DNA from: Sandaracinaceae bacterium
GTDB lineage: Bacteria; Myxococcota_A; Polyangia; Polyangiales; Houyiibacteriaceae
DNA: 64,000 nt
NCBI GenBank assembly: GCA_016706685.1
Contig: JADJJE010000005.1
Span: forward strand, 296,010-360,009
Reading direction: 5' to 3'
The position numbers were made by a program, and so were the translations under genes. The notes under the pieces are model-generated. The model did no database searches and was not told the DNA's origin. It saw nothing but the letters and a program-made list of their open reading frames with translations. Below, one piece after another: positions 47,420 through 56,619 of this stretch. How positions within the stretch are numbered: position 1 is the first letter of the stretch; the number at the start of each line of letters is the position of its first letter.

Positions 47420-48820
47420 ATGCCCACCGCAACCGTTGCTTCGCCCGCGTCCTCTTCGTCACGCCACACGCAGGCCAGCGCCGTCTGCGCGCGCATCGCC
47501 TTCGCGGTAGAGGACCGCGTGGTGCACACGCTGCGGGTCCCGGCGCTGGGCACGCTGCAGGTGGGCAGCTCCGAGGAGAACGACCTCGTGCTGTGCGACC
47601 CGCGCCTGGGCGGGACGCACACGCTGCTGCGGAACGAAGGTGGGCGCTGGTGGCTGACGCTGCCGGCCGGAGTGCTGGGCCGCGCGCGTCTCGCGGGGCA
47701 CGCGGGCACCCTGGTGGAGCACGTGGCCACCGGGCGCGCGCGGCAAGCGGGGGACGTCGTGCTGGTCCCGCTGGATCTCGATAGCGCTGTGCCCTGGGCC
47801 AGCGCCGTGGTGGAGTTGTGGCACGGCCGGCTGCTGGTCGCCCTCGAGCAGGCCCCTGCGGTGCACGCCGCGCCGCTCCCGCGCGTGGTGCGCCGTGACC
47901 TGCGCGCGGAGATCGACTGGCGCTTTGGTGGCACGTTGAGCGCGGTGATGCTGGCGTTCTTCTTCCTGGGGCTGGCCGCCGAGGCCGCCGACCCGCTGGT
48001 GGAGCTGTCGCCGCCCGAGAGCGTGTTCGCGTTCCGACCGCTGTATGAAGCGCCGGAGCCGCCTGCGCCGGACATGCCCGCGGAGCCCACGCTGACAGAC
48101 GAAGAGCCCGTGGTGGCCGACGCCACGCCCACACCGACGCGCGATCAGACGCGAGGGCCGAGCCCGCGGGAACATGCTGGACCGAGCACCGCGAGCGATG
48201 AGGGGACGCCGCGCCTCACGCGCGAAGAGGCGCGTGACCAGGCCGCGCTGCTGCTGGGGAGCATCGGGGTGGGCCCGCTGCGCGACGCGCTGGCGGGAGG
48301 CGCCGCGGTGCGTGATGGCCAAGAGCTGATGGACGCCATGGCCGATGGCTCGGTGGCCACGGGACCCACCTCGGGCCTGACCGCACGGGAGGGGCGTGAC
48401 GGAACCGGAGACGAGCTGGGGAGGTTCTCGCCCACCGCGCCCACGCTCTCGACCACCGAGGGAGACCCCGTCACGGAGCGCAACGTTCGGGTGCGCGTGG
48501 ACCGTCCCACATCGCTGCCTGGGCCCACGAGCATGCCCATGAACCCGGTCACCCAGGCCATCCGCGCGCGCGTCGGCGCCATCCGCCGCTGCTACGAGCG
48601 CACGTTGGGCTCGAACCCGGCGGCCCGTGGCAGGCTGGTGGTGAGCTTCCGGGTGGAGGGCTCGGGCGCCTTCTCCGGCGTCACGGTGCCCGAGAACCAA
48701 ACGGGCGACGCACAGCTCGCCAACTGCGTGAGCGGCATCATCGGCCGGCTGCGGGTCGCCACCGGACCCGACGGGGGCGCGGCCAGCTTCCGCTACCCGT
48801 TCGTGTTCGAGCCGCACTGA
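47420..48820 (+). CDS. FHA-like/AgmX (PglI) C-terminal domain protein
   Basis: 466 residues. The N-terminal 100 residues (TLQVGSSEENDLVLCDPRLGGTHTLLRNEGGRWWLTLP) look like an FHA-type phosphothreonine-binding domain. One membrane helix follows (about 173-190), then a Pro/Thr-rich stretch. The C-terminus (RVGAIRRCYERTLGSNPAARGRLVVSFRVEGSGAFSGVTV) matches the AgmX/PglI-type TonB-like domain used in myxobacterial gliding motility and related systems. A bridge between a cytoplasmic signal and the envelope is likely. No ExbBD/TolQR partner is adjacent. Confidence 0.75.
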   Translation: MPTATVASPASSSSRHTQASAVCARIAFAVEDRVVHTLRVPALGTLQVGSSEENDLVLCDPRLGGTHTLLRNEGGRWWLTLPAGVLGRARLAGHAGTLVEHVATGRARQAGDVVLVPLDLDSAVPWASAVVELWHGRLLVALEQAPAVHAAPLPRVVRRDLRAEIDWRFGGTLSAVMLAFFFLGLAAEAADPLVELSPPESVFAFRPLYEAPEPPAPDMPAEPTLTDEEPVVADATPTPTRDQTRGPSPREHAGPSTASDEGTPRLTREEARDQAALLLGSIGVGPLRDALAGGAAVRDGQELMDAMADGSVATGPTSGLTAREGRDGTGDELGRFSPTAPTLSTTEGDPVTERNVRVRVDRPTSLPGPTSMPMNPVTQAIRARVGAIRRCYERTLGSNPAARGRLVVSFRVEGSGAFSGVTVPENQTGDAQLANCVSGIIGRLRVATGPDGGAASFRYPFVFEPH

Positions 48821-48922
48821 AGGTTCGCCGCTCACGGCGAGCCCGCAGCCCCCGTGATCGCGGGGGTTCGGGTGGGGGGTGTGGGTGATACGTTCATCAT
48901 CCCACATCGGAGACCTCGGCCC

Positions 48923-50554
48923 ATGCACACACACCCACTCGCGAGCCCCACAGGCGCGCTCTTCCTGGCAGCCGTGCTCGCGGTCGCCTCCGGCTGCGGC
49001 AGCGACGGCAACCCGACCGGCGACGGCGGCGCAGGCGACAACGGCACACGCGACGCCACCACCCCGAGCGACGGCGACACGCCCACCGACGGCGACGTGC
49101 CGAGCGACGCGGAGGTCACGGACACCAGCCTGCCCATGAACGGCACCCTGCGCGCGTTCCCCTCCGCCGAAGGCTTCGGTGCAGACGCGACCGGCGGGCG
49201 CGGTGGCCAGGTCATCCACGTCACCAACCTGAACGCGGGTGGTGCCGGCTCGCTCCAAGCGGCCATCAACGTGGCGGGCCCGCGCATGATCGTGTTCGAC
49301 GTGAGCGGGCACATCCCGGACGTCATCGTGGCCGAGCACGGCGACTTCACGCTCGCGGGGCAGACCGCGCCCGGCGGCATCAGCGTCGCGGGCCTCATGC
49401 TGCAGGGCGACTCCGTGTGCGAGAGCCCGGGCTGCACGCAGCCCACCACCTACCCCGAGAACTTCATCGTGCGGCACCTGCACGTGCGCGTGGACCCGAA
49501 CGACGGAGACGGAAGCGGTGACGGGGTGCGCTTCCACCACGCCGTGAACGGCATCATCGACCACGTGTCCATCGGCAACGCCACCGACGAGGCCATCCAG
49601 ATCGCGTTCTCGCGCGACATCACCATCCAGCACACCATGCTGGCCGAGACCATCGGCAGCCACGGGCAGTACGGCGGCATGCTGGCCAACTACAGCGACT
49701 CGGTGCGTGGCTTCCCCATGACCAACCTCAGCATCCACCACAACCTGTGGGTGCGCATCTACGGCCGCTATCCGGAGCTGGGCCGCGAGAACATCGCCGA
49801 CACCGCCGTGTCGCGCGTCGAGGTGTCCAACAACGTCTACTGGGGCACGCGTCACCCCATGTACGTGGCCGTGGAAGCACCCGGCTTCGCGCACGACGTG
49901 CTCTGGGAGCTGAACGTGGTGGGCAACCTGCGGCGCGACGACCCGAACGACGCGCTCTCGTTCGGGCTCATCGCGATCGAGCCGCCACCCGACCTGCTGG
50001 GCGTGAGCTCACTGTTCCTGAGCGACAACCGCATCGTGGGCGCGGGCGTCATGGACTACCCGCTGATCTACAACAACAACGACTTCGCGGACGCCATCGA
50101 CACCATGGGGACGCCCTGGTACTCGAGCCTGCCCACGTGGCGCAGCACCGCGCGCGCGAACTTCCCGGCCATCACCTACCACGACGTGGACGACCTCCTC
50201 GCGTTCGTGCGGAGCAACGTGGGCGCCTTCCCGCGCGACCGCTTCGACGAGCGCATGGTGGGCTACCTGGAAGACAACGTGGTGGACGGGCGCGACGTGG
50301 TGGTCACCAGCGACATCACGGTGGCCAACCCCGAGAACGACCTCATGGCGCTGGGCCCCTTCCCGGCGGCACCCACCGACACGGATGGCGACGGCATCGC
50401 CAACACGTGGGAGACCGACCACGGGCTGAACCCCAACCTGGCCGCCGATGGATCCACCACCACGCTCTCCGTCGCGGAGCTGGGCGTGGCGGGCTACACC
50501 AACCTCGAGGTGTATCTCGACTGGCTCGCCCACGAGCGTGAGATGGGTCGCTAG
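48923..50554 (+). CDS. Pectate-lyase-like lipoprotein
   Basis: 543 residues with a lipoprotein signal (lipobox ASGC) and a Gly/Asp-rich linker. The mature start AFPSAEGFGADATGGRGGQVIHVTNLNAGGAGSLQAAI is the hallmark of the PL1-like pectate-lyase fold. Right-handed beta-helix coils follow (FIVRHLHVRV, GIIDHVSIGNATDEAIQI, LSIHHNLWVR). A C-terminal DTDGDGIANTWE segment is a calcium-type repeat. Possible target is pectin or another acidic polysaccharide; the catalytic Arg/Asp set was not confirmed. Likely surface-anchored. Confidence 0.82.
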   Translation: MHTHPLASPTGALFLAAVLAVASGCGSDGNPTGDGGAGDNGTRDATTPSDGDTPTDGDVPSDAEVTDTSLPMNGTLRAFPSAEGFGADATGGRGGQVIHVTNLNAGGAGSLQAAINVAGPRMIVFDVSGHIPDVIVAEHGDFTLAGQTAPGGISVAGLMLQGDSVCESPGCTQPTTYPENFIVRHLHVRVDPNDGDGSGDGVRFHHAVNGIIDHVSIGNATDEAIQIAFSRDITIQHTMLAETIGSHGQYGGMLANYSDSVRGFPMTNLSIHHNLWVRIYGRYPELGRENIADTAVSRVEVSNNVYWGTRHPMYVAVEAPGFAHDVLWELNVVGNLRRDDPNDALSFGLIAIEPPPDLLGVSSLFLSDNRIVGAGVMDYPLIYNNNDFADAIDTMGTPWYSSLPTWRSTARANFPAITYHDVDDLLAFVRSNVGAFPRDRFDERMVGYLEDNVVDGRDVVVTSDITVANPENDLMALGPFPAAPTDTDGDGIANTWETDHGLNPNLAADGSTTTLSVAELGVAGYTNLEVYLDWLAHEREMGR

Positions 50555-50586
50555 ATCCGGTAGGCTGCCGCGCTGGAGGAGCCCGC

Positions 50587-51426
50587 ATGACGACGACCAC
50601 GCACTACACCCCGCCGCAGACCATCGCCCCCCTCGGGCTCTTGTTCGGAGTGGCCGCGGCGCTCGCAGGGGCTCTGGTGCTGGCGCCGCTCTACTCGATC
50701 GCCATCGCCTACATCCCCATCATCTACCTGAACGCGCTCTTGACGGGCGGCACGGCCTTCGGCATCGGCTGGGGCGTGGTGAGCGGGCTCCGCGCCGGCC
50801 ACTTCCACAACGCGGCGCTCAGCTACGTCATCGTGCTGGGCGCGCTGGTCTTCGCCTACTGGATGCACTGGATCGCATGGGTGGCCATGATGGCGTTCCG
50901 CGCCGACATGAGCGACTTCGAGGCCATCTACCTGCTCTATCCGCCCGCCCTGCTGGACATCATCGGGACCATCTACGAGGAGGGCACCTGGTCAATGCGT
51001 GGCTCCGTGGTCAACGGTATCCCGCTGGGCATCGCGTGGGTGCTGGAGGCGCTCATCTTCTTCGGTGTGGGAACCGTCGCGGCACTCGGCACCGTCGGAA
51101 CCGGCACCTTCTGCGGGCGCTGCAAGACATGGTGCAAGACGATCGTCGAGCGGCGCCTCGACTACGGTGATGGCGGCGGCATCGCAGAGGCGCTCAACCA
51201 GCGCCAAGACTGGAGCGTGCTGCAACGCCCCGAGCCCCCCGAGGGCGATCCCATGTGGTACAGCGTGCGCATCGAGCAGTGCCCCACGTGCCGCGAGACG
51301 AGCACGCTCACGCTCTCCAGCAACCACGTCACCCACGACGCGAAGGGCAACGCCGAAACGAAGAGCACGTTGGAGGTCGATCGCGTCTACATTCCGTCGG
51401 CCGACGTAGCGCGTCTCTCGGCCTGA
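50587..51426 (+). CDS. Multipass membrane protein with C-terminal Cys pairs
   Basis: 279 residues. About four membrane helices are visible in the first 180 residues, with LGLLFGVAAALAGALVLAP and SIAIAYIPIIYLNALLTGG near the N-terminus. The remaining cytosolic or periplasmic part has CGRCKTWC and CPTCRET, possible metal-binding Cys pairs, and ends with a short beta region. The family is not recognised. It precedes the MFS-PlsC gene by 23 bp on the same strand. Confidence 0.72.
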   Translation: MTTTTHYTPPQTIAPLGLLFGVAAALAGALVLAPLYSIAIAYIPIIYLNALLTGGTAFGIGWGVVSGLRAGHFHNAALSYVIVLGALVFAYWMHWIAWVAMMAFRADMSDFEAIYLLYPPALLDIIGTIYEEGTWSMRGSVVNGIPLGIAWVLEALIFFGVGTVAALGTVGTGTFCGRCKTWCKTIVERRLDYGDGGGIAEALNQRQDWSVLQRPEPPEGDPMWYSVRIEQCPTCRETSTLTLSSNHVTHDAKGNAETKSTLEVDRVYIPSADVARLSA

Positions 51427-51449
51427 GCGCGTCCCCGGCCCTCCCACGC

Positions 51450-53341
51450 ATGTCCTCCACCTCGCAGACCAAGCTCCTCGCGCGCCGTGACTTCGCGGCG
51501 TTCTTCACCACCCAGCTGCTCGGCGCGTTCAACGACAACCTGTTCAAGAACGCGCTCATCATCTGGATCAGCAGCACGCAAGCCAGCGCCTTCGGCATGG
51601 GCCCCGAGCTCATGATCACGCTGTCCACCGGCGTGTTCATCCTGCCGTTCTTCCTGTTCTCGGCCACGGCTGGGCAGCTGGCCGACCGCTACGAGAAGAC
51701 GCCCATCCTGCGTGTGGCGAGGGCGCCGAGATCGTCATCATGGCGCTGGCGGCGGTGGCGTTCCTGCAGGGCAATCTGGAGGTGCTGCTGGCGGCGCTGT
51801 TCCTGATGGGGACGCACTCTGCCTTCGTGGGCCCGGTGAAGTACAGCATCCTGCCGCAGCTCCTGGCCGCCGACGAGCTGGTGGCCGGCAACGCGCTGGT
51901 GGAGATGGGCACGTTCCTCGCCATCTTGCTCGGCACCATCGCGGGTGGCGTGCTCATCCTGGTGGAGGACGGCCCGCTGTGGGTGGCCATCGGCGTGCTG
52001 CTCACGGCGCTGCTGGGCTTCGCGGGCAGCTACCTGATCCCGCGGCTCGCGCCCGGCTCGCCAGACGTGCGCATCAGCAAGAACCCGTTCACGCCCACCA
52101 TCGAGATCCTGCGCATCACCAAGCAGCAGCGCGCCGTGTTCCTGTCGGTGCTCGGCGTGTCGTGGTTCTGGCTGTTCGGCGCGGTGATGCTGTCCATCTT
52201 CCCCATCTACGCACGCGACACGCTGCACGCGAGCGAGCACGTGGTCACGCTGTTCCTATCGTTCTTCTGCGTGGGCATCGCGCTCGGCTCCATGCTCACC
52301 GAGAAGATCTCCGGCAAGAACCTGGAGCTGGGCCTCGTGCCGTTTGGCTCCGTGGGCATGACGCTGTTCACGCTGGACCTGTTCCTCATCGGCGCGCCCA
52401 GCGTGGTGCCGGCCGAGCTCTACGGCGTGCGCGAGTTCCTGGCGCTGCCGGGCACGCCGCGCATCCTGGTGGACCTGTTCGGCATCTCGGTCTTCGGCGG
52501 CTTCTTCACCGTGCCGCTCTACACGCTCATGCAGCAGCGCCCCGACCCGTTCGAGCGCTCGCGCGTGATCGCCGGCAACAACATCCTGAACGCGCTCTTC
52601 ATGGTGGCGGGCGCGGGCATGCTGGCCGGCCTCTTCACGGCGGGCGTCGCGGTGCACCAGGTGTTCCTCGTGCTGGCCATCCTCAGCTTCGCGGTGGCCA
52701 CGTATCTCTACACCCTGCTGCCCGAGTTCCTGCTGCGCTTCTACGCGTTCATGCTCAGCCGCGTCATGTACCGGCTCGAGGTCACGGGGCACGAGAACAT
52801 CCCCGAGACGGGCCCGGTGGTGCTGGTGTCCAACCACGTGGCCTTCAACGACTGGCTCATCGTGGGCGGCAACGTGCGGCGCCCCGCGCGCTTCGTCATG
52901 GACCACCACATCTCGCAGACCCCGGTGGTGTCGGTGCTGTTCCGGCACGCCAAGGTCATCCCCATCGCGCCCGCGCACGAGAACGCCGAGGTCATGGAAC
53001 GCGCTTTCGCGAAGATCGCCGAGGAGCTGCGCGCCGGCGAGGTGGTCTGCATCTTTCCCGAGGGCAAGCTCACCAGCACCGGCGAGATGAATCCCTTCAA
53101 GGCGGGCATCGAGCGCATCATCGCGGAGACCCCCGTGCCCGTGGTGCCCATGGCCCTCGGCGGCCTGTGGGGCAGCATGTTCAGCCGCAAGGACGGGCCG
53201 GCGCTGAGCAAGCCACCGTCGCGGTTTCGCGCACGGCTGACGTTGACGATTGGCGAGCCGGTCCCGCCGGAGCAGGTCACCGCGAAGGGGCTCGAGGAGA
53301 AGGTGCGCGCGTTGCTGGCGAGCGGCGACACGCAGCGTTGA
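51450..53341 (+). pseudogene. MFS transporter-PlsC acyltransferase fusion, 1-nt frameshift
   Basis: The first frame from 51450 gives the start of an LplT-like MFS transporter (LGAFNDNLFKNALIIW, FSATAGQLADRYEKT). After about residue 90 the frame fails; the match resumes one frame over with AEIVIMALAAVAFLQG. Inserting one base near 51719-51723 restores a 630-residue protein. It continues with the transporter, then a PlsC-type domain: acyltransferase motif HVAFND (HX4D) and FPEGK. Such fusions can flip lysophospholipids and reacylate them. Sequencing error and a real lesion are both possible. Confidence 0.82.
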
Positions 53342-53622
53342 TCCCGGCCACCGCCCGTGAGAGCGAACGCTCCACAGCGAGCATTCACTCCGTCAGGGGG
53401 CGTCGACGCTGGGAGAGGCCTCCCCTCGTGTCCGAGTATCGAAGCGCAACAGCTGCACCCCGCGCATCTGCTGCGCAATTGCGGGCCGTGGCGTGAACGC
53501 GGTTGATCGGAAACGCGCGCCACGCGGGCAGCCGGGAGCTGGCGCGCACCTTGCTTGTGTCCTCGCTGCGATGTGCGTGCCGGCGCCCTGCCGAGTGTCC
53601 GCATGTCGAGGAGCCACCCGGA

Positions 53623-53859
53623 ATGATCGAACACCACGACCTACGCCACGAGTTTCCAGAGCACGTCGATAGAATTCACGAGCTGAAGATGACCGACGAC
53701 CAGTTCCGCGCGCTGTTCGACCAGTATCACGCGCTCGACCGAGAGGTCCGTCGCATCGAGCTCGACATCCAGCCGACGGGCGATGAGTACCTCGAGGAGC
53801 GGAAGCGCGAGCGCGTGAGGCTCAAGGACGCGCTCTACTCCATGCTGGAAGCTCGATAG
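53623..53859 (+). CDS. YdcH family (DUF465) small protein
   Basis: 78 residues from MIEHHDLRHEFPEHVDRIHEL, entirely helical and highly charged. The pattern FPEHVDRIHELKM...FRALFDQYHALDREVRRIE...LKDALYSML is that of the DUF465/YdcH family, a short helical hairpin of unknown function, often near other envelope or stress genes. The upstream gap (53342-53622, 281 bp) shows no gene; I saw no convincing promoter in it. Confidence 0.88.
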   Translation: MIEHHDLRHEFPEHVDRIHELKMTDDQFRALFDQYHALDREVRRIELDIQPTGDEYLEERKRERVRLKDALYSMLEAR

Positions 53860-53876
53860 TCGCCGCCAGGCCCCGC

Positions 53877-55529
53877 TCAGCCGCCCGCGATCACCCGCGC
53901 CACGCGCATCCCATCGAGCGCCGCGCTGACGATGCCCCCCGCGAACCCGCCGCCCTCGCCGCACGGGTACAAGCCCGCCACGTCGGGCGACTGCAGCGTC
54001 TCGGGGTCGCGCGGGATGCGCACGGGCGAGCTGGTGCGGGACTCCACGCCCACCAGCACGGCTTCGTTGCCGCCGTAGCCGGGCATCTTTCGCTCGAAGA
54101 CGCCGAGCGCGGTGCGCAGGCGATCGGCCAGCCGCACGCCCGAGGCGTCCAGCACTGGCGCGATGTCCGTGGCGGTGAAGCCCGGCTGGTAGCTGCCCTT
54201 GGGCACGGTGCTGCTGCTGCGGCGCGCGCGAAAGTCGCTGGCGCGCGTGGCCGGCGCCTTGAGGTGGCCGCCGCCTGCCTGGAACGCGGCCTCCTCGATG
54301 ACGCGCTGGAACGCGACGCCCCCCATGGGGCCCTTGAACCCGGCGCGCTCCCAGTCGCTGGGCTCCACCGCCACCACCAGACCCGAGTTGGCAAAGGGCG
54401 AGTCGCGCTTGGACAGGCTCATGCCGTTGACCACCTGCGCGCCCGGCTCGGTGGCTGCCGGCACGATGAAGCCGCCCGGGCACATGCAGAACGAGAACAC
54501 GCCGCGCTCGTCCACGGTCTCGGCCACGCGGTAGTACGACGCCGGCAGCGCGGGGTGCCCGGCGCTGCGCCCGTACTGCTGCTGGTTGATCATCGGCTGC
54601 GGGTGCTCGATGCGCACACCCAGCGCGAAGGGCTTGGGGGCGAGCTGGACGCCCTCCTCGGCCAGCATGGCGTAGATGTCCCGCGCCGAGTGGCCCGTGG
54701 CCAGCACCAGGGCGGCGCAGGGCAGCACTTCGCCATCGGCCAAGCGCACCCCGCGAAGCTTGTGCGCCGGGCCCACGTCCAGGCCCACCACGCGGGCGCC
54801 GAAGCGGAACTGCACGCCCAGCGCTTCCAGCCGCTCGCGCAGCGCCGTGATGACCTTCGGAAGCTTGTTGCTGCCGATGTGAGGGCGCGCGTCGGTCAGG
54901 ATGTCCTCGGGCGCGCCGTGCAGCACCAGCGTCTCGAGCACGTCGCGGATGGCGCTCTTCTCGCCGGTGCGCGTGTACAGCTTGCCGTCGCTGTAGGTGC
55001 CCGCGCCGCCCTCGCCGAAGCAGTAGTTGCTGTCGCTGTCCACGAGGCCTTCGCGGTTCAGGAGAGCGAGGTCGCGGCGCCGCGGCTGCACGGGCTTGCC
55101 GCGGTCCAGCACCACCGAGGCCACACCCTTGCGCGCCAGCTCGTAGGCACAGAAGAGCCCGGCCGGGCCGTCGCCCACGATGACCACCGGCGAGCCTCCC
55201 ACCAGCGCGCGCGCCTCCACGGGAAGCGGCGCGCCGAGCGGCCCGGCAGGCGGCGCGCCGAGCGCCACCTCGAGCTTGAACTGCACCTTGTGGCGCCGCG
55301 CGTCGATGCTCCGACGCACCAGCGTGAGCTCGGGCAGGTCGGCCTCGGGCACCTTCAGCGTGCGAGCCGCCGCTTGACGCAGCGCGGCCGGGTCCTGCGC
55401 GTCGTCCAGGCCCAGCGCCAGCTCCACGTGGCCGGGCGGCAGATTGGCCGGCTGGCCCGCAACGGCGTGCACCGGCTGCGCGGGGCGCGCCGGGGGCTTG
55501 GGACGAGGCGGTCGGTTGCGGGGCGGCAT
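53877..55529 (-). CDS. FAD-dependent dehydrogenase/oxidoreductase
   Basis: 550 residues from MPPRNRPPRPK. After an N-terminal region of about 100 residues, the FAD/NAD motif GDGPAGLFCAYELARKG opens a Rossmann fold. Other family motifs include CFGEGGAGTYSDGKLYTR and the C-terminal GLYPCGEGGGFAGGIVSAALDG that contacts FAD. The layout matches the uncharacterised FAD-dependent dehydrogenases. Some relatives reduce or oxidise small metabolites; substrate not known. No signal peptide. Confidence 0.88.
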   Translation of the reverse strand: MPPRNRPPRPKPPARPAQPVHAVAGQPANLPPGHVELALGLDDAQDPAALRQAAARTLKVPEADLPELTLVRRSIDARRHKVQFKLEVALGAPPAGPLGAPLPVEARALVGGSPVVIVGDGPAGLFCAYELARKGVASVVLDRGKPVQPRRRDLALLNREGLVDSDSNYCFGEGGAGTYSDGKLYTRTGEKSAIRDVLETLVLHGAPEDILTDARPHIGSNKLPKVITALRERLEALGVQFRFGARVVGLDVGPAHKLRGVRLADGEVLPCAALVLATGHSARDIYAMLAEEGVQLAPKPFALGVRIEHPQPMINQQQYGRSAGHPALPASYYRVAETVDERGVFSFCMCPGGFIVPAATEPGAQVVNGMSLSKRDSPFANSGLVVAVEPSDWERAGFKGPMGGVAFQRVIEEAAFQAGGGHLKAPATRASDFRARRSSSTVPKGSYQPGFTATDIAPVLDASGVRLADRLRTALGVFERKMPGYGGNEAVLVGVESRTSSPVRIPRDPETLQSPDVAGLYPCGEGGGFAGGIVSAALDGMRVARVIAGG

Positions 55530-55609
55530 GGCGGAAGTGCCGCGAGCATGAAGATCCCCGCGCGGCGCGCAAGTCGGAGGGCTTTGCGCTCGGCGGCCCT
55601 TGCTGGATG

Positions 55610-55637
55610 CATTTGCACACTTTAGAGTATGCAAATG
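55610..55637. promoter_or_regulatory. Palindromic operator over the Xre antitoxin start codon
   Basis: CATTTGCA (55610-55617) and TGCAAATG (55630-55637) are perfect arms; ACT/AGT inside extend the dyad to 24 of 28 matching positions. A possible promoter overlaps it: TTGCTG, 17-bp spacer, TAGAGT (55623-55628). Transcription would start near 55634, at the second ATG (55635), hinting at a leaderless mRNA. Typical for an autoregulated toxin-antitoxin operon; inference. Confidence 0.6.
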
Positions 55638-56129
55638 AGCACACACAAGGATTCGAGCTCACGAGCAAGCCTCCCGGGCTACAGCGGCGGCGCCAACGAA
55701 TTCAGCCGCGTCATCCTGAAGCTCGGTGGCGAGAAGAAACTCGGGCTCGCCAGCGCCGATGCAGCGGGCATGCTCGCTCGCATCCGGCACGGGTTCCCGG
55801 CCACGGTGGTGGACACCCTCTCGACCTCCACGGGTCTCTCCCTCAGGGAGACGGCCGAGCTGCTGGGCCTGTCGCCCTCCACGCTCACCCGCAAGAAGGC
55901 CACCAAGGCCCTGCTGGACCCGGCGCACTCGGACCGCGCGTTCCGCGTGGCCAACGCTTTCGCCTATGCCGAGACGGTGTTCGGCGAGGCGGACAAGGCG
56001 CTGCGCTGGATGCACAAGCCCAACCGGGCCATGGGAGGCGCCGTGCCCGTGGAGCTGCTGGACACGCAGCTGGGCGAGACCCGCGTGCGCCAGATCCTCA
56101 CCCGCATCGAGTGGGGAGCGTACTCGTAG
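55629..56129 (+). CDS. Xre/MbcA/ParS-type antitoxin (DUF2384)
   Basis: 166 residues. The Xre helix-turn-helix region is LSLRETAELLGLSPSTLTRKK (about 76-96), and the C-terminal MbcA/ParS domain reads AETVFGEADKALRWMHKPNRAMGGAVPVELLDTQLG, the family signature. It should bind the RES toxin and the operator that overlaps its own start. Start could be ATG 55629 or 55635. The RES gene begins one base after its stop codon, as expected for a co-translated pair. Confidence 0.93.
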   Translation: MQMSTHKDSSSRASLPGYSGGANEFSRVILKLGGEKKLGLASADAAGMLARIRHGFPATVVDTLSTSTGLSLRETAELLGLSPSTLTRKKATKALLDPAHSDRAFRVANAFAYAETVFGEADKALRWMHKPNRAMGGAVPVELLDTQLGETRVRQILTRIEWGAYS

Positions 56130-56130
56130 G

Positions 56131-56610
56131 ATGCTCGTCTGGCGCCTCTGCAAGGCACGTCGCGCAGCAAGTGTCCTGAGCGGCAAGGGCAGCCAGCTCG
56201 CCGGTGCACGCTGGGCGCCTGTGGGGGTGCCCATGGTGTACTGCTCGGCCTCCGTGTCGCTCGCCACGCTCGAGCTGCTGGTCCACCTCGACACGGACGA
56301 GCTTCCCGCTGAGCCGTACGTGGCCATCGAACTGCACGTGCCCGACGGCTTGGTGGAGGTGGTAGTGGACGTGGACTTGCCGAGAGACTGGCGAGCAGCA
56401 CCCACGGTGCTCTCCGACCCCCAGGGCCCGAAGGACTTCGGCGAGGCGTGGTACCGCTCCAAGCGCTCGCTGGCCATCTCCGTGCCGTCCGCGGTGATTC
56501 CCCATGAGCGCAATGTGATCCTCAACCCCGACCACGATGCCATCGAGCAGGTGGCGGTCACGAGGACGCTCGCGTACCACTTCGACCCGCGGCTGTTCCT
56601 CGGGCCGTAG
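56131..56610 (+). CDS. RES-domain toxin
   Basis: 159 residues. The RES family residues are visible: WRLCKARRAAS near the start, GARWAPVGVPMVYCSASVSLATLELLVH with the conserved Arg, Tyr and Glu, and later SVPSAVIPHERNVILNPDHD with the Ser. Members such as MbcT and others act on NAD+ or by ADP-ribosyl transfer, stopping growth. All key positions appear present, so it looks active. Directly follows the Xre antitoxin (1-bp gap). The substrate of this one is not proved. Confidence 0.92.
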   Translation: MLVWRLCKARRAASVLSGKGSQLAGARWAPVGVPMVYCSASVSLATLELLVHLDTDELPAEPYVAIELHVPDGLVEVVVDVDLPRDWRAAPTVLSDPQGPKDFGEAWYRSKRSLAISVPSAVIPHERNVILNPDHDAIEQVAVTRTLAYHFDPRLFLGP

Positions 56611-56619
56611 CGGCCCGCC

